Notes under the pieces: model-generated
What the model was told of the DNA's origin: nothing
Databases searched by the model: none
What the model saw: the letters and a program-made list of their open reading frames with translations, nothing else
In this document: one piece after another, positions 6,920 through 13,775 of the stretch
How positions within the stretch are numbered: position 1 is the stretch's first letter
Layout: every line of letters begins with the position of its first letter
Source of the DNA: DASPKT01 sp035627915
GTDB taxonomy: Bacteria; Pseudomonadota; Alphaproteobacteria; Azospirillales; Azospirillaceae
DNA length: 14,981 nt
Direction: 5' to 3'
Assembly (NCBI GenBank): GCA_035627915.1
Contig: DASPKT010000080.1
Location: 1 to 14,981, forward strand
Program-made: the position numbers and the translations under genes

Positions 6920-8230
6920 ATGAGCCGGCGCGCGGTCGCCGGCTGGTGCCTCTACGACTGGGCCATGTCCGCCTTCAACACGGTCATCGGCACCTTCGTG
7001 TTCAGCGTCTACTTCGCCAAGGGCATCGCGCCCGACGAATCGACGGGCACGCAGATGTGGGGGCAGGCGCTGGGCGTCGCGGGCATCCTGGTCGCCGTGC
7101 TGAGCCCCGTGCTGGGCGCCATCGCCGACCGCGGCGGCCGGCGCAAGCCGTGGCTGGCCGCCTTCACCCTGCTCTGCGTCGGCCTCACCGCCCTGCTGTG
7201 GTACGCCAAGCCCGAGCCGGGCTGGGTGCTGCCGGCCCTGCTGGCCGTGGCCGCCGCCAACGTGGCGTTCGAGCTGGCGGGCGTCTTCTACAACGCCATG
7301 CTGCCGGACGTGGCGCCGCCCTCCCATGTCGGGCGGGTGTCCGGCTGGGGCTGGGGGCTGGGCTATTTCGGGGGCCTGGGCGCGCTGGTGCTCTGCCTGA
7401 CCCTGCTGATCCAGACCGAGGCGCCGCTGTTCGGCCTGATCCCGGCGGAGCAGTCGGGCGGCGTCCGGGCGACCGCCCTGCTGGTGGCGGTCTGGTACGC
7501 CCTGTTCGCCCTGCCGCTGTTCCTGCTGACGCCCGACCGGCCCGGCACCGGCGTGCCGGCCGGCCGCGCGGTGCGGGAGGGGCTGTCCACCCTGGCGGCG
7601 ACCCTGAGGGAGGTGCGCCACCGGGCGGACACGGTGCGCTTCCTGGTCGCCAGCGCCCTCTGGCGCGACGGGATCAACACGGTGGTGCAGTTCGGCGGCA
7701 TCTTCGCCGCCGCCGCCTTCGGCATGAGCACGCCGCAGATCATCACCTTCGCCATCCTGCTGAACGTGACCTCCGGCCTGGGGGCCGCCGGCTTCGCCTG
7801 GATGGACGACCGGCAGGGCGCCAAGCCCACCATCCTCATCAGCCTGGCCGGGCTGATGGCGACCGGCGGCGCCATGCTGCTGGTCGGCACGCCCTGGTGG
7901 TCCTGGGCCCCCTCCCCCGGCCTGCCCCTGGACTTCACGGCCGAGCAGCAGTGGCTGCTGGTCTTCGGCATGGGGCTGGGCGTCTTCTTCGGCCCGGCGC
8001 AGGCGGCCGGCCGCTCGCTGATGGCGCGCCTGGCGCCGCCGGGGCTGGAGACGGAGATGTTCGGGCTCTACGCGCTGACCGGCCGCATGGCGGGCCTGAT
8101 CGGCCCCTTCGCCTACGGTGCCGCCACCGTCGCCTTCGACAGCCAGCGCGCCGGCATGGCGACGGTGCTGGTGCTGTTCGTCGCGGGCTTCCTGCTGCTG
8201 CTGCCGGTGCGCGAGCCGCGGCGGGGGTGA
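6920..8230 (+). CDS. MFS transporter, UMF1/Atg22-like family
   Basis: 436 residues from ATG 6920 with about 12 predicted membrane segments. The N-terminal WCLYDWAMSAFNTVIGTFVFSVYFAKG closely matches the WCLYDWANSAF signature of the UMF1 (Atg22-like) major facilitator family. ADRGGRRKPW after the second helix is the conserved MFS loop 2-3 motif. Family members are poorly characterised inner-membrane permeases; fungal Atg22 exports amino acids from the vacuole, but bacterial substrates are generally unknown. An alternative GTG start at 6881 has a better-spaced GAGGG and would add 13 residues (VTAPPPAPARQGG), and would lie only 11 bp after the rbsK stop. I chose ATG 6920 because family members normally begin a few residues before the WCLYDW helix. 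Probably co-transcribed with rbsK; a role in nucleoside or sugar salvage is speculative. Confidence 0.87.
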   Translation: MSRRAVAGWCLYDWAMSAFNTVIGTFVFSVYFAKGIAPDESTGTQMWGQALGVAGILVAVLSPVLGAIADRGGRRKPWLAAFTLLCVGLTALLWYAKPEPGWVLPALLAVAAANVAFELAGVFYNAMLPDVAPPSHVGRVSGWGWGLGYFGGLGALVLCLTLLIQTEAPLFGLIPAEQSGGVRATALLVAVWYALFALPLFLLTPDRPGTGVPAGRAVREGLSTLAATLREVRHRADTVRFLVASALWRDGINTVVQFGGIFAAAAFGMSTPQIITFAILLNVTSGLGAAGFAWMDDRQGAKPTILISLAGLMATGGAMLLVGTPWWSWAPSPGLPLDFTAEQQWLLVFGMGLGVFFGPAQAAGRSLMARLAPPGLETEMFGLYALTGRMAGLIGPFAYGAATVAFDSQRAGMATVLVLFVAGFLLLLPVREPRRG

Positions 8231-8250
8231 GGGCGGGGCCGGGTGCGGCG

Positions 8251-8327
8251 TGTCGCATTGCGCCTTCGGCTCCATGCGACCTACCGGCCCAGGCGTAGGT
8301 CGCATGCAGCGTCAGCGGAATGCGACA
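8251..8327. repeat. two-armed nested palindromic repeat (GTCGCAT/ATGCGAC element)
   Basis: The left arm 8251-8284 begins TGTCGCATT and ends ATGCGACCTAC. The right arm 8295-8327 is its inverted copy, beginning GTAGGTCGCAT and ending AATGCGACA. The inner inverted repeat ATGCGACCTAC/GTAGGTCGCAT is perfect over 11 bp with a 10-nt loop; the outer TGTCGCATT/AATGCGACA is perfect over 9 bp. Each arm can also fold alone through GTCGCAT/ATGCGAC, giving four alternating copies of the heptamer, while the 13-14 nt centres of the two arms differ. The right arm resembles the widespread proteobacterial GTAGG...GCAGCG...-type dispersed repeats. It lies between two convergent genes, a usual home for REP-like elements. 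Confidence 0.75.
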
Positions 8328-8381
8328 GGCGTCCGGGCGAGGCTGAGAGGGAGTTTCACGACCGCGACGTTCACCAAATGA

Positions 8382-8465
8382 CCGTCACCCCGGCGGAAGC
8401 CGGGGTCCAGGGCCCCAGCTATTGCGGCGAACGGCCCTGGATTCCGGCTTTCGCCGGAATGACGG
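8382..8465. repeat. two-armed REP-like palindromic element with compensatory stem changes
   Basis: The left arm 8382-8414 and the right arm 8433-8465 are 33-bp inverted copies separated by an 18-bp spacer. Both arms share the outer CCGTCA and the inner TCCAGGGCC exactly. The middle hairpin is CCCCGGC...GCCGGGG in the left arm and, read on the opposite strand, TTCCGGC...GCCGGAA in the right arm. Thus CC/GG in one stem is replaced by TT/AA in the other, preserving pairing. The right arm matches the common bacterial GTCATTCCGGC-type dispersed repeat. Such repeats can cap convergent transcripts or be mobilised as non-autonomous palindromic units; no transposase is present here. Confidence 0.8.
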
Positions 8466-8497
8466 CGGAAAAAGAGAGGAGCCAGCCCCGCGAAGCT

Positions 8498-8512
8498 CTC
8501 CGGCTCCCGGAG
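8498..8512 (-). terminator. candidate accA terminator hairpin
   Basis: CTCCGG (8498-8503) and CCGGAG (8507-8512) form a perfect 6-bp stem with a 3-nt loop, starting about 15 nt after the accA stop in the direction of accA transcription. The nearest U-run in that direction (A5 on the plus strand at 8469-8473) is about 25 nt further on, so this is not a textbook intrinsic terminator. The adjacent REP-like element could assist in ending the transcript. Confidence 0.35.
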
Positions 8513-8527
8513 CGGAGGAACCGGCCC

Positions 8528-9481
8528 TCAGCCCAGGCCCTTCTGCCCCATGTCCAGGAACTTCTGCCGGCGGTTGGCCTTCAGCGTACCGCCGTCCTGG
8601 CCGCGCAGGCCGTCCAGCGCGTCCTCGATGGCGTTGCCGAGGGCCATGATCGTCTCGTCGCGGCGGCGGTGGGCGCCGCCGATGGGCTCCATGACGATGC
8701 GGTCGATGACGCCCAAATCCTTCAGGTCCTGCGCCGTGATGCGCAGCGCCGTGGCCGCGTCGGCGGCGTTGGCGGCGCTGCGCCACAGGATGGAGGCGCA
8801 GCCCTCCGGCGAGATGACGGAGTATATCGCGTGCTCCAGCATCAGCACGCGGTCGGCCGTGGCGATGGCGATGGCGCCGCCTGACCCGCCCTCGCCGATG
8901 ACGGCGGAGATGACGGGGACGCGGACGCGCAGGCAGGTCTCGATCGACTTGGCGATGGCCTCGGCCTGGCCGCGCTCCTCGGCGCTGACGCCTGGGAAGG
9001 CGCCGGCGGTGTCGACTAGCGAGATGACCGGCAGGTGGAAGCGGTCGGCCATCTGCATCAGCCGCTGGGCCTTGCGGTAGCCCTCGGGCTTCGCCATGCC
9101 GAAATTGTGCCGGACCCGGCTCTCGGTGTCGTGGCCCTTCTCCTGGCCGATGACGACGACGGAGCGGCCGCGGAACCGGCCCAGCCCGCCGATGACGGCG
9201 CGGTCCTCGGCGAACAGCCGGTCGCCCGCCAGCGGCGTGAAGTCGGTGATCAGCGCGTTGACGTAGTCCAGGCAGTGCGGCCGGTTGGGGTGGCGCGCCA
9301 CCTGGACCTTCTGCGCCGGGGTCAGTTTGGCGTAGGTCGAGCGCAGCAGCTTGTCGACCTTGTCCTGCAGCTTGCGGACCTCGTCGGCGATGTTGAGGTC
9401 GCCGCCGTCGGACAGGTGGCGGAGTTCCTCGATCTTGCCTTCGAGTTCGGCGATCGGCTTCTCAAACTCAAGGAAATGCAT
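8528..9481 (-). CDS. accA: acetyl-CoA carboxylase carboxyltransferase subunit alpha
   Basis: 317 residues from ATG 9481, the usual AccA length (about 317-320). AccA pairs with AccD to transfer the carboxyl group from carboxybiotin to acetyl-CoA, making malonyl-CoA for fatty-acid synthesis. The N-terminal coiled helix MHFLEFEKPIAELEGKIEEL is typical. The crotonase-like core shows GQEKGHDTESRVRHNFGMAKPEGYRKA (112-138), DTAGAFPG (157-164), GEGGSGGA (196-203; oxyanion-hole glycines) and SPEGCASILWR (224-234). The RVRHNFGMAKPEGYRKAQRLM form is common in alphaproteobacteria. The ribosome site is weak (AGCGGTCAGCCG before the ATG). accD is not in the window, as is common. It lies 165 bp downstream of a co-oriented YbjQ operon and converges with the MFS gene. 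Confidence 0.97.
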   Translation of the reverse strand: MHFLEFEKPIAELEGKIEELRHLSDGGDLNIADEVRKLQDKVDKLLRSTYAKLTPAQKVQVARHPNRPHCLDYVNALITDFTPLAGDRLFAEDRAVIGGLGRFRGRSVVVIGQEKGHDTESRVRHNFGMAKPEGYRKAQRLMQMADRFHLPVISLVDTAGAFPGVSAEERGQAEAIAKSIETCLRVRVPVISAVIGEGGSGGAIAIATADRVLMLEHAIYSVISPEGCASILWRSAANAADAATALRITAQDLKDLGVIDRIVMEPIGGAHRRRDETIMALGNAIEDALDGLRGQDGGTLKANRRQKFLDMGQKGLG

Positions 9482-9589
9482 CGGCTGACCGCTGACTGGG
9501 TGCGGGGCCCGCTGGATGGGGCCACGGGAGACCGGTTCAAGCGGCGGTGTCTACCACAGAGGAGGGGGCGGAGCCATGCCGAATGTGTC

Positions 9590-9619
9590 GTCCGCCCCTG
9601 CCCGGATGTCGGGGCGGAC
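9590..9619. other. perfect 9-bp inverted repeat between the YbjQ operon and accA
   Basis: GTCCGCCCC (9590-9598) and GGGGCGGAC (9611-9619) form a perfect stem with a 12-nt loop. It lies 27 nt past the stop of the membrane-anchored YbjQ gene (9647) and about 109 nt before the accA start, both read leftward. It could be the 3' end structure of the YbjQ transcript or a leader structure of accA. No U-run follows it, so intrinsic termination is not assured. Confidence 0.4.
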
Positions 9620-9646
9620 AGCGCCTCCGGCCGGCCCGCGGATGCG

Positions 9647-10336
9647 TCAGGGCAGCCGGAACCAGTGATCGAGATGCTCGTCGAGCCCCGGGAAGCTCGG
9701 CCCCACCAGCCCTTCGACCGCGGTCGCCAGCGCCAGCGCCGCCAGCGTCCCCGCCGCCAGGAGCACCAGCTGCGCGCCGCCGCGCGGGGGCGGGGAGCCG
9801 GCGGCGTCCAGGAAGCGGGCGTCCTCCACCAGGGGCGCCAGCCCCTCCGGGCCCAAGCCGCCGACCACGGCGGTGCCGTGCGCCACGATGGAGACCGAGT
9901 CGCGGCGGCCCAGGGGGACGCCGGCCACCCTCACCCCGACGACCGCGGAGGCGCCCTCCGCCGCCGCCCGCTCCCGCAGCCGCAGCAGCGCCTCCCGGAT
10001 CGCGCGGTCCTTGGTCCGGTGCAGCAGGTCGACCCGGCCGCCGATAATGCGCCGCACCAGCACGGAGAGGCGTCCCAGGGGCGACGGCGCCAGGCAGACG
10101 CAGGCCTCCACGAACCGGGTGGGCACGCCCTCCGGCAGCGGGCCCGGGGCCGCGTGCAGGCGGACATGGCCCAGCCGGGCCGCCCCCTCCTCCAGCCGCC
10201 GGTAGTGCCGGCGCTCCACCAGCACGCCGGCCGCCACGAAGGGGAGCGCCGCCAGCACCGCGGCCGTGGCGGGTCCCAGGATCCCGCCCAGGCTCGCGGG
10301 CCAGGTCCAGGCGAGCAGGTCGGCGACGCGGCTCAC
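9647..10336 (-). CDS. membrane-anchored YbjQ/UPF0145-like protein
   Basis: 229 residues from a GTG start at 10336 that overlaps the stop of the upstream YbjQ gene by 4 bp (GTGA), which decides the start. Predicted layout: a hydrophobic N-terminal segment (about 14-41, with PATAAVLAALPFVAAGVLV), a central YbjQ-like domain, and a C-terminal hydrophobic segment (AQLVLLAAGTLAALALATAV) followed by a short tail ending HWFRLP. The central part shows the family pattern RRIIGGRVDLL...REALLRLRERAAAEGASAVVGVRVAG...SIVAHGTAVV, parallel to the upstream gene's AGLKTLVGGELRGY...EALQRLSDAAAAQGANAVLGLRFG...EILAYGTAVV. This suggests duplication and divergence plus added membrane anchors. Biochemical role of the family is unknown (it has been called a putative heavy-metal-binding domain); no metal ligands are obvious here beyond CVC. 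Confidence 0.82.
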   Translation of the reverse strand: MSRVADLLAWTWPASLGGILGPATAAVLAALPFVAAGVLVERRHYRRLEEGAARLGHVRLHAAPGPLPEGVPTRFVEACVCLAPSPLGRLSVLVRRIIGGRVDLLHRTKDRAIREALLRLRERAAAEGASAVVGVRVAGVPLGRRDSVSIVAHGTAVVGGLGPEGLAPLVEDARFLDAAGSPPPRGGAQLVLLAAGTLAALALATAVEGLVGPSFPGLDEHLDHWFRLP

Positions 10337-10674
10337 GGCGTGGGGCTGCCGGCGTCCAGCGGCTCCGCCACGACGGCGGTTCCGTAGGCCAGGATCTCCG
10401 CGGCACCCGTGGCGATGGAGGCGGAGCCGAAGCGCAGGCCCAGCACGGCGTTGGCCCCCTGGGCGGCGGCGGCGTCGGAGAGCCGCTGCAGCGCCTCGCG
10501 CCGGGCGTCCTCCAGCAGCTCCGTGTAGCCCCTGAGCTCCCCGCCGACCAGGGTCTTCAGCCCGGCCATCAGGTCGCGGCCGAGATGCTTGGACCGGACG
10601 GTGCTGCCCTGCACCAGGCCGAGGTGCCGGACGATGCGGTGGGAGGGGAGATGATCGAGCGTCGAGAGCAGCAT
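10333..10674 (-). CDS. ybjQ: YbjQ/UPF0145 family protein
   Basis: 113 residues from ATG 10674 with AAGGA six bases upstream. Upstream in-frame codons back to 10872 encode low-complexity Arg/Pro/Ala sequence and cross the lut promoter region, so they are excluded. The protein MLLSTLDHLPSHRIVRHLGLVQGSTVRSKHLGRDLMAGLKTLVGGELRGYTELLEDARREAL...GANAVLGLRF...LAYGTAVV aligns end to end by eye with E. coli YbjQ (107 residues), including the RD-x3-AG-x3-VGG block, the amphipathic helix, the GA(N/D)AV(L/V)G strand and the GTAV C-terminus. Family members form homopentameric small domains of unknown function, formerly called heavy-metal-binding. It forms an overlapping operon with a membrane-anchored paralogue and is divergent from lutA. 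Confidence 0.9.
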   Translation of the reverse strand: MLLSTLDHLPSHRIVRHLGLVQGSTVRSKHLGRDLMAGLKTLVGGELRGYTELLEDARREALQRLSDAAAAQGANAVLGLRFGSASIATGAAEILAYGTAVVAEPLDAGSPTP

Positions 10675-10797
10675 GACAGTCCTTGCAACCGGGAAGGGTG
10701 CAGTGTGCCCGTCCCGGCCCGCCGCCGCAATCCCGGGCCGGAGCCTCCGGTGGGAATGCGCCGGCCCCGCGCATGGGAGCCGGGCGCACGCGCCGCG

Positions 10798-10826
10798 TTG
10801 CCGCTGGCCCGCCCGGCACCTATTCT
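10798..10826 (+). promoter_or_regulatory. candidate sigma70 promoter of the lut operon
   Basis: TTGCCG at 10798-10803 (4 of 6 consensus) and TATTCT at 10821-10826 (4 of 6) are separated by exactly 17 bp. This is the only AT-rich hexamer in the 191-bp divergent spacer. Transcription would start near 10833, giving a leader of about 33 nt before the lutA ATG at 10866, whose GGAGAGG ribosome site is just upstream. No clear operator for an LldR/GntR-type lactate regulator was seen. Confidence 0.5.
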
Positions 10827-10865
10827 CTAGGGAGGGCGCCGCTCCGGCCGCCGATGGAGAGGTGC

Positions 10866-11681
10866 ATGGCATCCGTTGCGGGGCAGAAGGACGCTGGGCA
10901 TGAGGGCGCGAAGCCGGAAAGCGGGGCCGGGCCGCGCGTCGGGCTGTTCGCGACCTGCTTGGTGGACCTGTTCCGCCCCTCCGTCGGCTTCGCCGCCGCG
11001 TCCCTGCTGGAGCGGGCGGGCTGCACGGTGGAGGTGCCGGCGCAGACCTGCTGCGGCCAGCCCGCCTGGAACTCCGGCGACCGCGCCGACACGGCGGCCC
11101 TGGCCCGGCAGGCGATCGCGGCGTTCGAGGGGTTCGACTACGTGGTGGCGCCCAGCGGCTCCTGCGCCGGGATGATCCGGCTGCACTATCCGGAGCTGCT
11201 GCGGGACGATGCGGAGTGGGCGCCGCGCGCCCACCGCCTGGCCCGCCGCACGCACGAGCTGGTCTCCTTCCTGACCGACGTGCTGGGCGTCACCGGGGTC
11301 GAGGCCGCGTTCGAGGGCGCCGTCACCTACCATGACGGCTGCTCCGGCCTGCGGGAGCTGGGGGTGAAGGCGCAGCCGCGCCGGCTGCTCTCCGCCGTGC
11401 GCGGGCTGGAGCTGCGCGAGCTGCCCGACGCGGAGGTGTGCTGCGGCTTCGGCGGCACCTTCTGCGTCAAGTACCCCGACATCTCCGGCAAGATGGTGGA
11501 GGACAAGGCCGCCGCGGTGGAGGCGGCCGGCGCCGGCACGCTGCTGGCGGGCGATCTGGGCTGCCTGATGAACATCGCCGGACGGCTTCAGCGCCGCGGC
11601 TCCAGGGTCCGGGTACGCCACGTGGCGGAGGTGCTGGCGGGAATGGCCGACGGCCCGGGCATCGGGGAGGGGCGGCGATGA
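10866..11681 (+). CDS. lutA: L-lactate utilisation protein LutA (CCG-domain Fe-S oxidoreductase subunit)
   Basis: 271 residues from ATG 10866, preceded by GGAGAGG; an in-frame ATG at 10854 lacks a ribosome site. LutA/YkgE carries two cysteine-rich CCG domains, the motif also found in GlcF and heterodisulfide reductase HdrB. The first domain has C31 (FATCLVDLFRP), TCCGQPAWNSG (C62, C63) and GSCAGM (C100). The second has YHDGCSGLRELG, CCGFGGTFCVKYP (C192, C193) and GDLGCLMNIAG. With LutB and LutC it oxidises L-lactate to pyruvate at the membrane. The N-terminal extension of about 22 residues (MASVAGQKDAGHEGAKPES...) before RVGLFATC is longer and more variable than the core. lutB follows with an ATGA overlap, so the genes are translationally coupled. 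Confidence 0.93.
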   Translation: MASVAGQKDAGHEGAKPESGAGPRVGLFATCLVDLFRPSVGFAAASLLERAGCTVEVPAQTCCGQPAWNSGDRADTAALARQAIAAFEGFDYVVAPSGSCAGMIRLHYPELLRDDAEWAPRAHRLARRTHELVSFLTDVLGVTGVEAAFEGAVTYHDGCSGLRELGVKAQPRRLLSAVRGLELRELPDAEVCCGFGGTFCVKYPDISGKMVEDKAAAVEAAGAGTLLAGDLGCLMNIAGRLQRRGSRVRVRHVAEVLAGMADGPGIGEGRR

Positions 11682-13099
11682 GGCCGACCGCGCACGCCTT
11701 CCCCGAGAACGCCCGCGCCGCACTGGGCGACCCGCAGCTGCGCGCGGCGCTCGCCAAGTTCCGCACCGGCTTTCCCGAGCGCCGCGCCCGCGCCGTCGCC
11801 GCCCTGCCGGAGTTCGAGGCGCTGCGCGACGCCGGGGCGGCGCTGAAGGACCACGTCCTGGCGCATCTGGACCTGTATCTCGAGCGGTTCGAGGCCGAGG
11901 TGCGGGCCGCCGGCGGCCATGTCCACTGGGCCCGCACCGCGGCGGAGGCGCGCGAGATCGTCACCCGCATCGCCAGCGAGGCCGGCGCCCGCACCGTCAC
12001 CAAGGGCAAGTCGATGGTGGCGGAGGAGATCGGCCTGAACGGCGCCCTGGAGGCGGCCGGGATGGAGGTGGTGGAGACCGACCTCGGCGAATACATCATC
12101 CAGCTGCGCAATGAGCCGCCAAGCCACATCATCGCCCCTGCCCTGCACCTGTCGAAGGCGCAGGTGGCGGACGAGTTCCGGCGCGCTCACGCGTCGCTGG
12201 ACCCGGCGCGCGACCTGGACGATCCCGCCTCCCTGATCGCCGAGGCGCGGACGGTGCTGCGGGGGAAGTTCCTGCAGGCCGAGGTCGGGATAACGGGTGC
12301 GAACTTCCTGGTGGCGGAGACCGGCAGCACCGTCATCGTCACCAACGAGGGCAACGGCGACCTGACGCAGATCCTGCCGCGGGTCCACATCGTGCTCACC
12401 GGCATCGAGAAGGTGGTGCCGACGCTGGAGGACGCCTCCCTGCTGCTGCGCCTGCTGGCCCGCTCCGCCACCGGGCAGGAGTTCAGCGCCTACACCACCT
12501 TCTCCACCGGGCCGAAGCGCCCGGGCGACCCCGACGGGCCCGAGGCGTTCCACGTCGTGCTGCTGGACAACGGCCGCTCCGCCCTGGTCGGGACCGAGTT
12601 CCAGGAGGTGCTGCGCTGCATCCGCTGCGGCGCCTGCATGAACCACTGCCCGGTCTACGCCTCGGTCGGCGGGCACGCCTACGGCTGGGTCTATCCGGGG
12701 CCCATCGGCGCCGTGCTGGACCCGGCGCTGCTGGGGGTGGAGGAGGCGCGCCACCTGCCCAACGCCTCCACCTTCTGCGGGCGGTGCGAGAGCGTCTGCC
12801 CGGTGAAGATCCCGCTGCCCAAGATGATGCGCCACTGGCGGGAGAAGGAGTTCGAGGGCCGCATCGGCCCCGCCGGCTTCCGCCGCGGCCTGCGCCTGTG
12901 GGCCTTCTTCGCGCGCCGCCCGGGCCTGTACCGCCTCGGCGCGCGGGTCGGCATGCGGCTGCTGGCGCTGCTGGGCGGGGCCAGGGGCCGGTTCCGGACG
13001 CTGCCGCTGGCCGGCGGCTGGACCGGGTCGCGCGACTTCCCGGCCCCCGAGGGGGAGACCTTCCAGGCGCGCTGGCAGCGGGAGCGCGGCCGTGGCTGA
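11678..13099 (+). CDS. lutB: L-lactate utilisation iron-sulfur protein LutB
   Basis: 473 residues from ATG 11678, which overlaps the lutA stop (ATGA). LutB/YkgF is the central subunit of the LutABC lactate-oxidising complex. An N-terminal LUD domain shows TKGKSMVAEEIGLN and ETDLGEYIIQL, then GITGANFLVAETGSTVIVTNEGNGDL and the VHIVLTGIEKVVP strand. Two ferredoxin-type 4Fe-4S clusters follow: CIRCGACMNHCP (C314, C317, C320, C324) and CGRCESVCPVKIP (C367, C370, C374). These should relay electrons from lactate toward the quinone pool. Every expected cysteine is present and the length is normal for the family (about 470-480). The C-terminal part after residue 390 is basic and variable, as usual. 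lutC overlaps its 3' end by 8 bp. Confidence 0.96.
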   Translation: MRPTAHAFPENARAALGDPQLRAALAKFRTGFPERRARAVAALPEFEALRDAGAALKDHVLAHLDLYLERFEAEVRAAGGHVHWARTAAEAREIVTRIASEAGARTVTKGKSMVAEEIGLNGALEAAGMEVVETDLGEYIIQLRNEPPSHIIAPALHLSKAQVADEFRRAHASLDPARDLDDPASLIAEARTVLRGKFLQAEVGITGANFLVAETGSTVIVTNEGNGDLTQILPRVHIVLTGIEKVVPTLEDASLLLRLLARSATGQEFSAYTTFSTGPKRPGDPDGPEAFHVVLLDNGRSALVGTEFQEVLRCIRCGACMNHCPVYASVGGHAYGWVYPGPIGAVLDPALLGVEEARHLPNASTFCGRCESVCPVKIPLPKMMRHWREKEFEGRIGPAGFRRGLRLWAFFARRPGLYRLGARVGMRLLALLGGARGRFRTLPLAGGWTGSRDFPAPEGETFQARWQRERGRG

Positions 13100-13775
13100 G
13101 GACGCCCGCAGCCAGATCCTGTCCGGCCTGCGCCGCGCCCTGCACGGCACGGACGGCGACGGGCGGGCCGAGGCGGTGGCGCGGCGCCTGGCCGAGCGCC
13201 CGCGCGGCCCCATCCCCGCCCGCGGCCAGCTTCCCCCCGCCCGCCGGGCCGAGCTGTTCCTGGAGATGGCCCAGGCGGTGGGCGCCACGGTGGAGCGGGT
13301 GGCGGCCCCGTCCCGCGTGCCGCACGCGGTCGCCGACTACCTGGCCGCGCACAACCTGCCGGCCCGGGTGCGGGTGGCCCCGGACGCGGAGCTGTCATCC
13401 CTGCCCTGGGACCGGCGGCCGACGCTGGAGGTCGGCTTCGGCGGCGCGCAGCCGGACGACGCGGTATCAGTCACCGCCGCCCTGGCCGGGGTGGCGGAGA
13501 CGGGAACCCTGCTGGCCGTCTCCGGCCCGGGGTCCCCGACGGCGCTGAACTTCCTGCCCGGCGTCCACATCGTCGTGCTGCACGCCGACCGGGTCGTGGG
13601 CAGCTACGAGGAGGCGTGGGAGATGCTGCGCCGGGCCGGGCCGATGCCGCGCACCGCCGGCCTCATCACCGGCCCGTCGCGCACCGGCGACATCGAGCAG
13701 ACCATCCTGCTGCACGCCCACGGCCCCGGCCGGCTGCACATCCTGCTGGTCGGAGAGGCCGCCCAGGATGGCTGA
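13092..13775 (+). CDS. lutC: L-lactate utilisation protein LutC (LUD domain)
   Basis: 227 residues from GTG 13092, overlapping lutB by 8 bp, with GGGAG seven bases upstream. LutC/YkgG is the third subunit of the lactate-oxidising complex and consists of a single LUD domain. Recognisable blocks are AGVAETGTLLAVSGPGSPTALNFLPGVHIVVL (glycine-rich turn and GSPTALNFLP at 147-156) and the C-terminal TGPSRTGDIEQ signature (193-203), followed by HGPGRLHILLV. The first 60 residues are variable and Arg-rich (RRLAERPRGPIPARG), as in other LutC proteins, which often begin with a short helix (AEDARSQILSGLRRAL). It is smaller than LutB because it lacks ferredoxin motifs. The next gene (Smr domain) begins inside its last codons. 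Confidence 0.94.
   Translation: MAEDARSQILSGLRRALHGTDGDGRAEAVARRLAERPRGPIPARGQLPPARRAELFLEMAQAVGATVERVAAPSRVPHAVADYLAAHNLPARVRVAPDAELSSLPWDRRPTLEVGFGGAQPDDAVSVTAALAGVAETGTLLAVSGPGSPTALNFLPGVHIVVLHADRVVGSYEEAWEMLRRAGPMPRTAGLITGPSRTGDIEQTILLHAHGPGRLHILLVGEAAQDG

Larger units (their letters stand above)
8231..8527. other. gene-free convergent gap (297 bp)
   Basis: This gap separates the MFS stop from the accA stop. It carries the two repeat elements at 8251-8327 and 8382-8465 and a small hairpin at 8498-8512 next to accA. The short stretch between the repeats (8328-8381) shows nothing recognisable. Open frames crossing the region have no start/ribosome-site support or family signature and are judged non-coding. 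Confidence 0.7.

Noticed and set aside
6770..8305. 511-codon minus-strand open frame opposite the MFS gene
   Set aside because: Gln/Gly/Arg-rich translation without domains, antisense to a well-supported transporter and crossing the 8251-8327 repeat.
8251..8465. CRISPR-like array
   Set aside because: The repeats are inverted pairs of two unrelated families, not regularly spaced direct repeats, and no cas genes are nearby.
8231..8527. Short open frames spanning the MFS-accA gap
   Set aside because: They cross two palindromic repeats and lack ribosome sites or recognisable protein signatures.
11588..13288. 566-codon minus-strand open frame opposite lutB
   Set aside because: Antisense shadow; the opposite strand encodes LutB with all ferredoxin cysteines in place.
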